Positions 46,461-57,416 of a DNA stretch of 64,000 nucleotides are shown here, piece by piece. Origin of the DNA: Symbiodinium kawagutii (lineage: Eukaryota; Sar; Dinophyceae; Suessiales; Symbiodiniaceae); contig VSDK01016832.1 of assembly GCA_009767595.1 (NCBI GenBank), forward strand, positions 46,985-110,984, written 5' to 3'. Numbering within the stretch: the first letter of the stretch is position 1; each line of letters opens with the position of its first letter. The notes beneath the pieces were generated by a model. The model ran no database searches. It was not told where the DNA came from and worked only from the letters and a program-made list of their open reading frames with translations. The position numbers were made by a program, and so were the translations under genes.

Positions 46461-47941
46461 ACTCACTATCCTGCAACTTGGCAACTTTGTGGTGATGAAG
46501 CGATCATCGTCAGCAAGACCTCTGGCCTCCTCATCATTTTGCCTGGCAACGGATGCGCGGCAGCTCCACAAAGGCTCCAGACAGTTACGGCGCCGGGGCG
46601 ACTGTTGCCGCAGCATCGCAATCTTCTTCTTCAGTAGCTCCAGCCTCCGATGAGCTAACAAATCAACCTGTATCAAGAAACTTCTGATTTAACATGACCT
46701 GCACTATGCCAATATGTTATATAGAAGTCTTGTAAAACATATAACATATCAAGATCAACAACATAATGTATGTAGTAAATCGTATCATACATTGCAAACT
46801 TAGTGAGGCGCATAAGCGTATATGTTAGTTGTGTCCTTGTATGCTGACAAAGAAGTCGCCTATCCAGGTCCTCTCTCGGTGCTTCTCGTCTTCTAAGGTC
46901 TTGACTTCTCGGCTCGGGAGAAGATGTCATCGCTGTATAGCCTCAGACTGCAACAAAGAAAGGAGAGGATACTGGAAATAGTAGAAAATATTATACTGGA
47001 AATATATGGAGAAAATGAATTATATACTGGAAATATATGGAGAACATGAATTATTGAATGTTGAATAGAAACATATGGAATAATAGAATAGGATGAATAG
47101 AATCCAAGAATAGAATATCAACTAAACAATACTAAACTGCAGAATATTAGCTACAAATGTTAGCGGAGACTGGAATCGAATAGAAAACAATACTAAACTG
47201 TAGAATAGAATGGAAAAATGACATGTTCTCAATCCTCCTCGATATTGTAGAACTTGGAAAATATCAAAGACAACAAAGTATCGAACCAATAGAAACATTT
47301 CGATGTATCGTTACCTACCCTGACAATTCAAAAACAACTGAATTCGAAAACCACCAATGCAATCGTGGCTTTCCCGCTCCGCTTTGGATGGGTTTCACAT
47401 GTCTGCCTAGTGGGATACCATCCACCACATCCGACACACCCTTCTCATCTGGGGCTGCAAACTGCTGTGCTCTCGTTTGCCAATTGGATTCTTCGGGCAC
47501 ATCTGTCTCATAGCGCTCTTCGTCCTCACTCTTCGTCAACCCAAAAAGTGGAAGTGCCAATGGCGGCGGTGTTGACTTTGGTGGCAAAAGCTACTGCCTT
47601 GCCATGCCAAGTTCAATAATCATCATCAGAAAACACCAGGACTACATCAACAAAGACTTCCACAAGAGACTCAAGAGACAAAGATACTTAGACATAACAA
47701 GACGGCTCTGCAAAAGAGGTCAAAACGTGCATGGCAGAAACATCACGTTGCCGTAAAAAAACATTTCCTCGCCAAGGATGTCGTAGGACATCTGCATCAC
47801 CTGGCAGGCAAAGGTCTGACCAATGCAGATTTCGCAGATGGTGAAGCCCAAGGGTTGGCAGTTCACATCTTTCGGCTGCGCAGCCTCTCTTTGAACATTG
47901 TCAATGCCAGGAATGCGACGATTCTTTTGCGGTGGAAATGC
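46458..47941 (-). CDS. Unrecognised gene, at least three exons
   Basis: Three minus-strand segments join in phase 0: 47801-47941 (47 codons; AFPPQKNRRIPGIDN, NCQPLGFTICEICIG; acceptor GCGAG|G, donor CCAG|GTGATG), 47339-47575 (79 codons; LALPLFGLTKSEDEE, DGIPLGRHVKP, KPRLHWWFSNS; donor TCA|GTTGTT) and 46458-46667 (70 codons to the stop; VDLLAHRRLELLKKK, then a basic QQSPRRRN stretch; acceptor ACAG|G). The last exon starts with a probable short coiled coil. Another exon may lie near 46850-46945. No domain is recognised; the protein looks soluble. The upstream exons are not placed. Confidence 0.5.
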
Positions 47942-49564
47942 CTCGCAAAGAACATGACATGCCAAACAAATTCTAGTGAGTTTGTGACAAATAACAGTAG
48001 TGTGAGAAACTGTTGATCGAAAGGGAAAACACGCAATCATCGTAATTTCATCTGACGTGTCTGTGCATTGATCACCATGAACTATCAACCAACAAAGCAA
48101 CAATCAAATGTCAACAACCCATCATCAACCCATCTGAATCGGCCTTTGCACCACCAAATTGTCGAAGTAGATAAGGAATGGACACGTTTCGGCTAAGGAG
48201 CACTCCCCTGACAGCTCTGTTGCAGTCGCTGAGAGATGTTGCAGTTTGACATTGCGCTGTTCCACGTGACTTCAACGTGGCTCAAACCAGCCAGCTTTAC
48301 GAAGTGGCCGTGCCATCTGCCTGGAGTGTCTCACAAATTTCGGAGAGCTCAAGCTGTGCCATGTCTGAATGGTGGAATGATGAGATGCTTCACGACTTGC
48401 GGCAACTGCGATCATCGAAAATCACAATTTCTGGTTTTGGGATTGAACATGTTCAATATGAAACTGATCAGCCAAACTTGGAATTCAAGAGTTCAAATTG
48501 AACTGGTTGGTCCGCAAATGTACCCAGAAGCATCCAAATGATGGTCATGTTCATGAAAATCGGCAGTAGCTTCGGGATACACCACAGGTCTCAATATCCT
48601 CCCCAGAAATTGAACTCCCAATGACCTCCCTTAAAGTACTCCCTTACACCTTTCCTACTTTCCTACGAAACCATGGGTTTCTGTGACAACTCGAGCCTTC
48701 GAAGAGCCATCCGGAAAGGATGCGAAGGCCTCATCCAGGTTCTCAGAGGTTACTGCCAGCCTTAGGCCGCAGATCTCTTCCAAACTCATTTTCCCCAACA
48801 GGTCTACAAACGTCTACAAACAGATCCGCATCTTCCCTAACAGGTCTACAAACGTCTACAGGTCTACAAATGGCTGCAATACTTGGGGGGTCATCTTGCC
48901 AAAGTTCACGCCAAAATTTCGATGCCATGTTTGCGCTCTGCTTTTTTGGGGCCCTGGCTTTGACAAAGTCTCCATCCGTCGGAACCAAAAGAGGCGTTGT
49001 CGCTTGAGTTTGGATCGACGGGCCATTTCTATGGCCTGCCCCCAAGAATTGACATGGAGAGATCAGCGCCCAGGAAAGAACTCTGGGTGTGTGTAACTCC
49101 ATGAGTTGCAAATCGTGTATCACACTGTTCTGATGTTGCAACTGCTTGTTTTCATCTGAAGTCGCATTTTGCCGTTGGCTTTGGTTTTTTTTTTCTTTTT
49201 TCGCAGAGTCCTGCCACTTTGTGCAGCCCTTCGCTCATTCCGGGGAGCTTCACTTCTGGCTCAAGACCTGCAGAGCAGATTTGTCGACAGCAAAAATGCC
49301 GGAATTTCATGATATTTCATGATGTTTACCATCACATTGATTAAACATCAAGAAATGTTATGTAATTGCTGGGGTTTCACGAAACATGTGAAATGTTTCA
49401 TCATTGATGTTCGCCAATGTTTTCACCATTGATGTTTCACATGATGTTCTTCATCATGTTTGACAGTTCCTGTACGGTCACCGTCCTTTCAGCTGACGGT
49501 ACGGATAACGGCCCCATGGGTTTTTAGTGTTTGTAGGGTTGTTCATACGTTGCATGTGTGCTCG

Positions 49565-49965
49565 GTGGTTCCCTCTGGCACGATGGTCACCGTGATGCTT
49601 GGGGTGGGGTGGGGTGTTGCAGCGTCGCCAGAGGGTCTTGTGCGTGTGGATGTTGCGTGTGTGGTTCCCTCTGGCACGATGGTCACCGTGATGCTTGGGG
49701 TGGGGTGGGGTGTTGCAGCGTCGCCAGNNNNNNNNNNNNNNNNNNNNNNNNNNNNNNNNNNNNNNNNNNNNNNNNNNNNNNNNNNNNNNNNNNNNNNNNN
49801 NNNNNNNNNNNNNNNNNNNNNNNNNNNNNNNNNGCAGCGTCGCCAGAGGGTCTTGTGCGTGTGGATGTTGCGTGTGTGGTTCCCTCTGGCACGATGGTCA
49901 CCGTGATGCTTGGGGTGGGGTGGGGTGGGGTGTTGCAGCGTCGCCAGAGGGTCTTGTGAATCCAC
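49565..49965 (+). repeat. 96-bp minisatellite containing an assembly gap
   Basis: Units begin GTGGTTCCCTCTGGCACG at 49565, 49661 and 49876. The first two are exactly 96 bases apart; the third follows the gap. Units differ in the number of GGGGT steps (two, two, three). All ORFs across it are artefacts. True copy number is unknown. Confidence 0.93.
49728..49833. other. Assembly gap (106 N)
   Basis: A run of 106 N inside the minisatellite. The gap replaces an unknown number of repeat units, so distances across it are unreliable. Confidence 0.99.
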
Positions 49966-50090
49966 GCTTGCTCACGTACATGTACTCTTACATGTTTCGA
50001 AGAAACAGTAAGAACTTGTGGGACGACACAGCACAGCTGCGCAAAGACTTGAAATGAGGGAAAAAGACTGGCAGCAAACTCGCAGAAAAC

Positions 50091-52445
50091 CTGCCCAGGG
50101 GTCACAGTGTTCAAAAATCATGGCAGGCGTGGGATAAAGCTCACGTAGGCACTCAAAGTCCTGCAAAAACCAATGAAATCACTCAGGGCCAAATCCATGC
50201 ACACCTCAAAAACGCTCCGAAACCTGACTTTTGACACATGTGCACAAATCAAAACGCTCAGAATCAGCGGGGCCGCTACGCGGACCGTTACCTCGTTTCA
50301 CCACATGGCGTTGCGCTACCGCACCTGAGAGATCTGTGCCTTGAAGTGTTTGTGGAGATTGGAGTTGGTGAATAGCAGCTGTCCACCCGGCAGCATGAAG
50401 TTCTGCGCACACTCACAACTCATTGAATTCCACAAGCAAATCTCTCAAAACTAAATGTCATTTATCGGCAATATCATTTCATAAATAAGGAGAACTAAAT
50501 ATCGTTCGGGATCATTTGTATTATTTTCTTCATATCTAAACATGTTTCTCTCAAGCAAACATGGATTTCAAGGTGTAAAAAACATGGATTGATCCACTGG
50601 ATTTTTCATAGGTTGTAATCGAAACATGGATCGATCCAAGCTGTGAATTTGTCAAAACCGCGCACCAGAATAGTGAAAATCTCATCGGGTCTGGACGAGA
50701 TCTCTTCCACCATGTTGCCAGCCTGACCAGGCGGGGGGGTATCCAGGGGTCTACCCATCCAGGTCCCATCACTCAGAGTCTCGCTGTGACGACGAACAAC
50801 CAAAATGCAACTGCTGAACGATTGCAGATCGCGCCTTTCGAAAGTGGTCGCTCAACTGGCAACAGCTGGAAGGGTTCGAAGTCGAGATTGTGATGATTGT
50901 GATGATTGTGATTAATGGGCTCATATCAGTTTAGGAGGGAAACACTAGGGATGTGGACACATCGTAAATCTGCTCTTGGTGTGCAAGTTTTGAGATTCGT
51001 CCGCTTTGATCCCGGCCTCATGAACGAACAAGGTCAAAAAGTTTGAGGCCAGCAAAGGATTGTCCAAAGGTTCACAGATCAGGGTGTAGACAACCTGCAA
51101 AGCACATGTCGTCCAAAGGATTGTTCAAGGCTTCACATGTTGCCACTTCAGATCTGATCCATCGATCCGAATCGATCCTTGTCCACGTGCTTCCAAACCA
51201 CAAGTTTCGGGTACTCGAAGAGCGTGGATGCCTGTCATGCCACAAGACATCGGATGAAACCTGTGGGACCTGCCCTGTCACCTGCAACCGCAAAATGCCC
51301 TCCGTGTAGTCAAAGCCATTCTGTGCTTTAAAGGCAGCCTTGCATAACCCAGGCTGCCCGAAAGTGCTTGACCAATGCCACGAGTATGTCAAAGTTCCAT
51401 TGAGGTCCACCTTTCTGCTGAAATTCGTTCAGAATGTACTGCTTCCCGCCATCCTGAGATCCCAACGGGCTTGGAATCCGAGGTAAAACGAAAAAGCCTC
51501 AGCAACGAGAGAGAGCAACGACCTACCATATGACCACTATGGTGCCGCGTACCAGTCGGCATCATCCAGCGATGAAGATGCCTAGCGACAGCAGTCACTT
51601 CTGATGCACCTTCCAGCGCTGCAGATTCCTGATACGATACATTCTTTCCTAGTAATGTTGGTTTCTGACTAGTGTAACCCCCCTAAAGTAATGAAAATAG
51701 ATGAAACCAACAGGTAGATACTAATCAGAAACCAACATTACATAGTGAGATAAATCTGCTTCCAGGTTTGAAAGTTGGGGCTTCTCAACGGAGCCTTGGA
51801 CTTGACGGTGGTGTGTTGATCGCCAGAATGCATTTGGAAGAGATGCTCCTCACAGCGGAAGCCAATCTCAGTTCCTATCCCGGGGGATCATCTCTGCCTG
51901 TCTGCCTGTCCACCACCCATCCTCCAGGATCCGTCGCATGATGGTCTGCTGGCGAGTCTTCTTGTAGGAATCGTTACCCTGGAGAAATCGTTCGAAAAAT
52001 CTCCGTGTTGACCTATGAGGCATTCATCAGGCCTCCGGTGTGTAGAAAATGGAGAAGTGGAGAGTTTGACTCGAATCCACCTTGAGACTTGAAGCATTTG
52101 AGTTGCACGGCTTAGGAAGAGGCTGAGGTCCGAACCGAGTGGATCATCAAGCCATAAACCATGGCTTCACGCAGGAAGAGTCGGCTGGATTCGGCCGGTG
52201 GATTCGTAGAGTTTTCAAGTTGCTGAACTTCGTACAGCCTTGCTGAGACTTATGTCGAAGGTTTGAGCATCGAAAGTTCCCCGATATCTTTCGCCGGCTT
52301 TAGGTAAGTCTATGGCTCTAGCTATCTCTAGCTGTGCAAAGGCTATGCTAACTTCAGGCATGCAGCTTTGCAAGCCTGGATTTGCTGCAGAGTCCTCGAA
52401 GAGGATCTCAAGATAAAACTTCAAGCTGTGAGCAGGAATTTTGCC
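50091..52445 (-). CDS. Scattered coding-like exons, product unrecognised
   Basis: Several minus-strand segments look like exons but are not joined with confidence: 52215-52440 (SLKFYLEILFEDSAANPG), about 51345-51475 (GGKQYILNEFQQKGG, FDILVALVKHFRAAWVMQ, GC donor), about 50640-50785 (GQAGNMVEEISSRPDE, FTILVRGFDKFTAW) and 50091-50160 (DFECLRELYPTPAMIFEH between TTGCAG|GAC and GCAG|GTTTTC). Spacing is like the neighbouring genes. They may be one gene or two. No domain is recognised. Confidence 0.35.
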
Positions 52446-53093
52446 CATGTGATTGGCAACTCAGATATGTCCCTTGTAGTGTAAGATCTTGTCTGTATCT
52501 ATTCTCTGTATCTATTCTATATCACAAATTTGTTGATGGCTGAGTTCAGTGAGTCGTGCCTCGTTCACCTTTCCTTCAATTCGCTTTCGATCGCGAAGAA
52601 TTGCGCGACGCTTCATGTCCTGCTGGGGTTGTCATTGGATGCTTGCAGAAATCACTGGTTCGCGGTTGCTTCATGATTGGTTGATGGCTTAATGTTCTGG
52701 TTGACAATGGTTGGTGACTTTGGGATAACATGGGATAACCCTCCGATTAATGATTCAATAGAGGTGAACAAACTGACGACCTGGTATGTTTCGGATAGGA
52801 ACTCCAATAATATCAAGACCCCACAAGTTCGCCCAAGATTGTCTTTGGATCCACGTCATTTACACCGGAACGATAAAGGATGGGAACAAAAAAAGTAGGG
52901 CAGGGGAGAGCCATTCAGTTCTCCCAAGATGCCGAGACTTCGGTTCACGTCAAACTACAGAAGCGCAGCTGCGCCTCACCAATCCTCTGCAAGTGAGCCT
53001 GGCACAGCAAGTGATCAAGTATACATCAAATATGATCAATACATCAAATGTGATCAAGTAGACATCAAGTGCCCATCAACAGCTCCCTGTACC

Positions 53094-56042
53094 CTGCGCC
53101 TGCTTTCTCTCTTGTCTCTTCTCCCGTTCCTTTTTGTATAGTTCTGCCTGCAACATCTGGAAGTGTCAAACGAAGGTGATGGTGTCTGTGGACCCACCTC
53201 TTTGACTCGCTCGATCTCAGTGACCTGTGCAGAAAATCAGCTCTGCCGTCAATCTGAGTCCAACTCCATGTCGCTTGCTCTCCCAATCTTCACCCTTGAC
53301 CCCTTCTAACATCGAGAAATCGCAATACCAACAAAACCTTCCCCAGCTTGCCATGATTCACTTGACAAAAAACACTGATCAAGCCCACAAGTTCTCACCT
53401 CTCTCAGAGAGTTTTGTCATGGTCACCTATGGTTTTCTGGGGTTCCTTTTTGGGCTTGGTAATTTGTTATTGCTATGACTAGCATGACCAACATACCAAA
53501 ATGACCTACATGGATACAGAATATATGGATCATTATGGATCCATCGCCCATGACAGCCCTGAGTTACCATGGCAGACTCATCCCTCGCAGCCTCTGCAAG
53601 CTTCTGCAGATACTGAGCTCGATAAATGCGCCGAACCTCCCGGAGTTGCCTTGTCATGTGGTCTCCCCACAGGGCCATCCCTTGATGTTGCGGGGAGATT
53701 CTGTCGCTGTGATTCCGCCCTCGAGCAAAAGGGAAGATAGGGAAGTGTGAAGTGATGAGAATTGGAAACACCTTTTACAAATAGCCCTATAAGAAGAATG
53801 GGTCAATAGTTCTAAGCTTGATTTGGATGTCACTTGGGGCTTGAAACAGAAGGCTGTGCCAGGCCATGCCCGGCCTACACCAGCATTGAAACTCGGTGAA
53901 GTAGGGATTCATTTGAGGCCCTGGTAGAAGCGGAGCTGCCAGCTGCTGTTTGACCTTGGAGTTCCGCAGGTTCCACATGTGTTCCCAAGCTACGAAGCCC
54001 TTTCTACCGTGCAGATCCAAGTTACAGCATCCTCTGACAACAGATGTTGCAGCCGCCTTTCAAGAGCCTGCCAGGACGGAGGGTAAGCCAACTGGGATGT
54101 CAAACACTGTTGATTGGCCAATCGTCAACCAACCATTACCCAACCATTCAAATCCCCTCAACTACTTGTCATGGACCCTTCTTGGACCGTCTACAGACCC
54201 CAAAACCATGGGTCGAAGATGGGAAAAGGACATGTCAAACCCTGATACCTGAGAATTGGTCCCCCAAGGTAAGATCCCCTATATGATAATCGTAGGCTAG
54301 GTCTAGAATGGCATTGCGCTTAATTTACCGTAGCGATGAATTACAGGGATTCCAAAATTGCAGGGATTGCAAAACAAACGCAGTCTTTTGACCTGGTGCC
54401 TCAGACCCCTAAGACTCATTAGACGCGTGAAGTTTCACATTGTAGTACTTCCGGGTATCCATTGAGCAACTACCCACCAACCATCAACCAACCAGCAAGC
54501 AATCATGAGCCACGCATTGCCTTTGACCTTCCCAAATCAAGGTGCCTGCGGATGTACTCGCGGAACACCTTCCACTGCCTCACAGGTCGGTCAACCTGCA
54601 AAAAATCTATGCACACAAGTTTGGGTTAGGGTCAAGAAAGGTCAAGATATGTACACGTGTGTCTGAATGATGATGTTTTTTCTTGGAGAAATATATGGGC
54701 CTTTTGAACAACTACCTGTAACGAACTGCAAGAAAGAACCAACAGCCGCTGGGTACCATCCTCAACGAGCTGCAGTTGCAAAGTCTCAAAGTTTTTTAGA
54801 CAATCAACCATCTCCTGCCTGAAAACATGTTAGCAGAACATGGACTGATACGATCACAATCAACAATCAGGAGCTAGTCTTCGTTGCTTGGTGTATCTTA
54901 GATTAACAGCGACAAAAATCTCTGGCTAAGTCAATCATGGTTGACTATGATTCCCGTGTTAGAAAATCAATCATCTCAACCACTAAGATTAGTTGGCTGC
55001 TAGTCAATAGTTGGTTGACAATGGCGAATTGTTCTTGACAACGATTGTCAGTCATGGTGAAACTATTGCCACACGGAATCATCATCCATTCACCATGTCA
55101 TTGCCCATAGTTCAGGATAAGATTCCACCATTGGGTCGCCACGAATGCATTCCAGGTAGCCATGTTGCCAAACCATACAGCTAAGCATCAAATACTCATG
55201 ACAATCCACTACTTCATCTATACTTAACATGATTTGAACTACTTCACCTGATTTCAGACTCAACTAACATCACCCATCTCTACCAAGGCCTAACCCATCC
55301 GAAGCCTCCCCAGCCCCCAGCAATCTGCTCCCCCGGCAGCCCTCCCCTCCGCTCCCCTGCGCCTGCAAAAAACTTCGCCTCGCCGGCTTGGGCAGCGGCG
55401 ACTTCCGCACAGGTGGCAGCTCTGAAAACTGCCGAGCCTCCCAGCGAACGGGAATGTGTGGAACCAGTTGGTGTTTATGGCATGTGGCATTCCAACCAAT
55501 GTGGTGGCCAAGTGGTTGAACCAAATGTGGTAAAGGCCACGTGGTTGAACCAATGTGGTGGCCAAGTGGTTGAACCATGGAAATCGGATGTCAAGTTGAT
55601 GGGACTACTTGACTTTGTTTTAGTTTTGGAAGTGGCAATGATTGGGGGAAAATCTCCTTATCATGGGTTGAACTGGCATAACGATTCTAGGTGCATAAGA
55701 TCATGGATGGTTACTGGCGATGGTTACTGAATGTTAATGAGGGGTGATATGCTTACGCTCAACTATGCTTGATGATCATCAATAGGTCTTCGATCAAATC
55801 CCAAAGTCAAAGCATTTAAAACTAGAAGGTGTGGTTTGAGCCATAGTTTCAGGGACAGATTTCCTTGGAACACGTGCCAAAAAGTGCTCTTCCACCAAAT
55901 CAAAAGGCTGCTTTTTCAGAGCCTTCTCTCGCAACCGCACCCATCTTCGCACAGGATTTTCAAAGGGGCCTTCGTGCAGTGCACCAGCAACGCTTGACCC
56001 CAACAGCGGTGCTCTCCCCAAGCTTGGAATCATGGCACCCAC
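53094..56042 (-). CDS. Unrecognised multi-exon gene for a small basic protein with coiled coil
   Basis: ATG 56042 starts a basic N-terminus (MIPSLGRAPLLGSS from codon 4), then PVRRWVRLREKALKKQPFDL; exon 1 ends near 55857. Further exons: 55363-55437 (ARQFSELPPVRKSPLPKP; GC donor), 54026-54091 (AYPPSWQALERRLQHLL), 53954 to about 53875 (VKQQLAAPLLPGPQMNPY), 53568 to about 53719 (MALWGDHMTRQLREVRR, AQYLQKLAEAARDESAM), 53198-53224 (VTEIERVKE, 27 bases) and 53094-53156 (MLQAELYKKEREKRQERK). Lengths and phases agree except between the fourth and fifth exons. The Arg/Lys-rich start without acidic residues could be a mitochondrial presequence, and the overall look (short, basic, helical) resembles mitoribosomal proteins; that is a guess. 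The 3' exon is not found. Confidence 0.55.
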
Positions 56043-57416
56043 TGCTCACTATTGATTGACCAGCAATGATTGTCAACCATGATGTACCCTTTCTCGACCT
56101 TTATTACCCATTGTTGGCGAGCAATATCATTGGATTGCTGATCATTACCAACCAGCAAAACATTTAAGGACCCTGCCACAGGAACGGTTCTCAAAGCAAC
56201 AAGCATTGATGATCAACAAGTATTTGCCAGTAGAACCATTCTAATTCCCAACATTGATCGCTACATTCATACATATTCATAGGTTACCATGATTGAGCCC
56301 TGATGAAGCCATGATTCCACCGGCATCTAACCGTAACCCTGCCGTCCCCCAAGCTGCTGTCCTGTGAGGTCGCGTGGTTTTTCTCGCAGTAGCAGCCGTT
56401 TGGTCCAGCTGGGAGGCCTCATGGTTCAACGCTGTGGTTGTTGATCCATCCTGGTTGGTTCGTGCTGCTATTTGACGAGTTGAATGATTTCTTATTGATT
56501 AGATATACTAGTTGATTTGCTATTGATTCAATTGCTGTTTGATGGATTAACTATGATGACCAATTGACTAACTAGTTGCTTAGTTGTGCTATTTGACTAG
56601 TGAGTAGTTGATTAACAATCAGTAGGTATTCAGTTAATTGAACATCTCAATGACTAGTCATATTGGTTACTACAACTATCAGAATCAACTGCTAGTTAAA
56701 TCACTAATTGAATTGATAATTTATTCAGTCATATTTGACTAGATAGCAGTTGATTCTGCTGGTTGATTGATCGTTGTTGATGGAGCAAAATCGTTGATGA
56801 TTAATCACATATTGACCACCAGTAGTTGGTTTCGATGGTTGTTGATAAACATCAATGGTTGTTAATTGAGCAACGTTAAGAGCAACCCTTGCTCCGCCTG
56901 AGAAAACGCGCAGCGTAAACTGCTTTGCGCTGCGACATGACTCAGCTTCCCATGGCTCAGCGAGTCGTCAACCAGACGTGGGCTGCGTCCTGTGGAAGAC
57001 GTTCCTATCATTCAGATTTTTTTTAAAGATGTTTCAAAAAACTGCGTTTTAATTAGATGTGCAAAAAAATGCTGTCATTTTCCTGTCATTGCAAGTTTCT
57101 TTCCAGCTGAATAATAGTTGTTTTTTAACGAATCCCAAGTGATCCGAAGAAACACGCTGCGCAGCCCTTTGGAATGTGTGGCCAAACGGTACAAAATGTC
57201 TTGAGTCGTTGATGGGAAACTTGACCAAAATCATTCATATCTTATGAATTCATCTACTGCTTGTTTTGCCTCAGCATGCTGACTCCAGCAGTGCCAAGCT
57301 TGATCGCTTTGAAATCTTTCGTTCTCTTGAGCAAGCAAAGGCTTGAACCAAAACGTATCATCCAAATCTGTGCTGCTCGCAACTGACACCTTCGGAAAAA
57401 TGATGTGAAGTCCATT
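56043..57416. other. AT-rich spacer, no gene seen
   Basis: Between about 56440 and 56870 the DNA is a degenerate mix of TTGATT, ACTAGTTGA and AATCAACT words, partly palindromic. Nothing coding is seen up to the kinase stop. Confidence 0.5.

Larger units (their letters stand above)
47942..50090. other. Spacer with minisatellites; no supported gene
   Basis: Coding-like but unresolved minus-strand sequence at 48890-49080 is open in two frames. It also holds a short AGGTCTACAAAC repeat (48800-48870), ATGTTTCA/TGAAACAT palindromic words (49308-49465), the 96-bp minisatellite and an assembly gap. Confidence 0.4.

Noticed and set aside
49460-50114. ORFs spanning the N gap
   Set aside because: They cross undetermined bases and a minisatellite.
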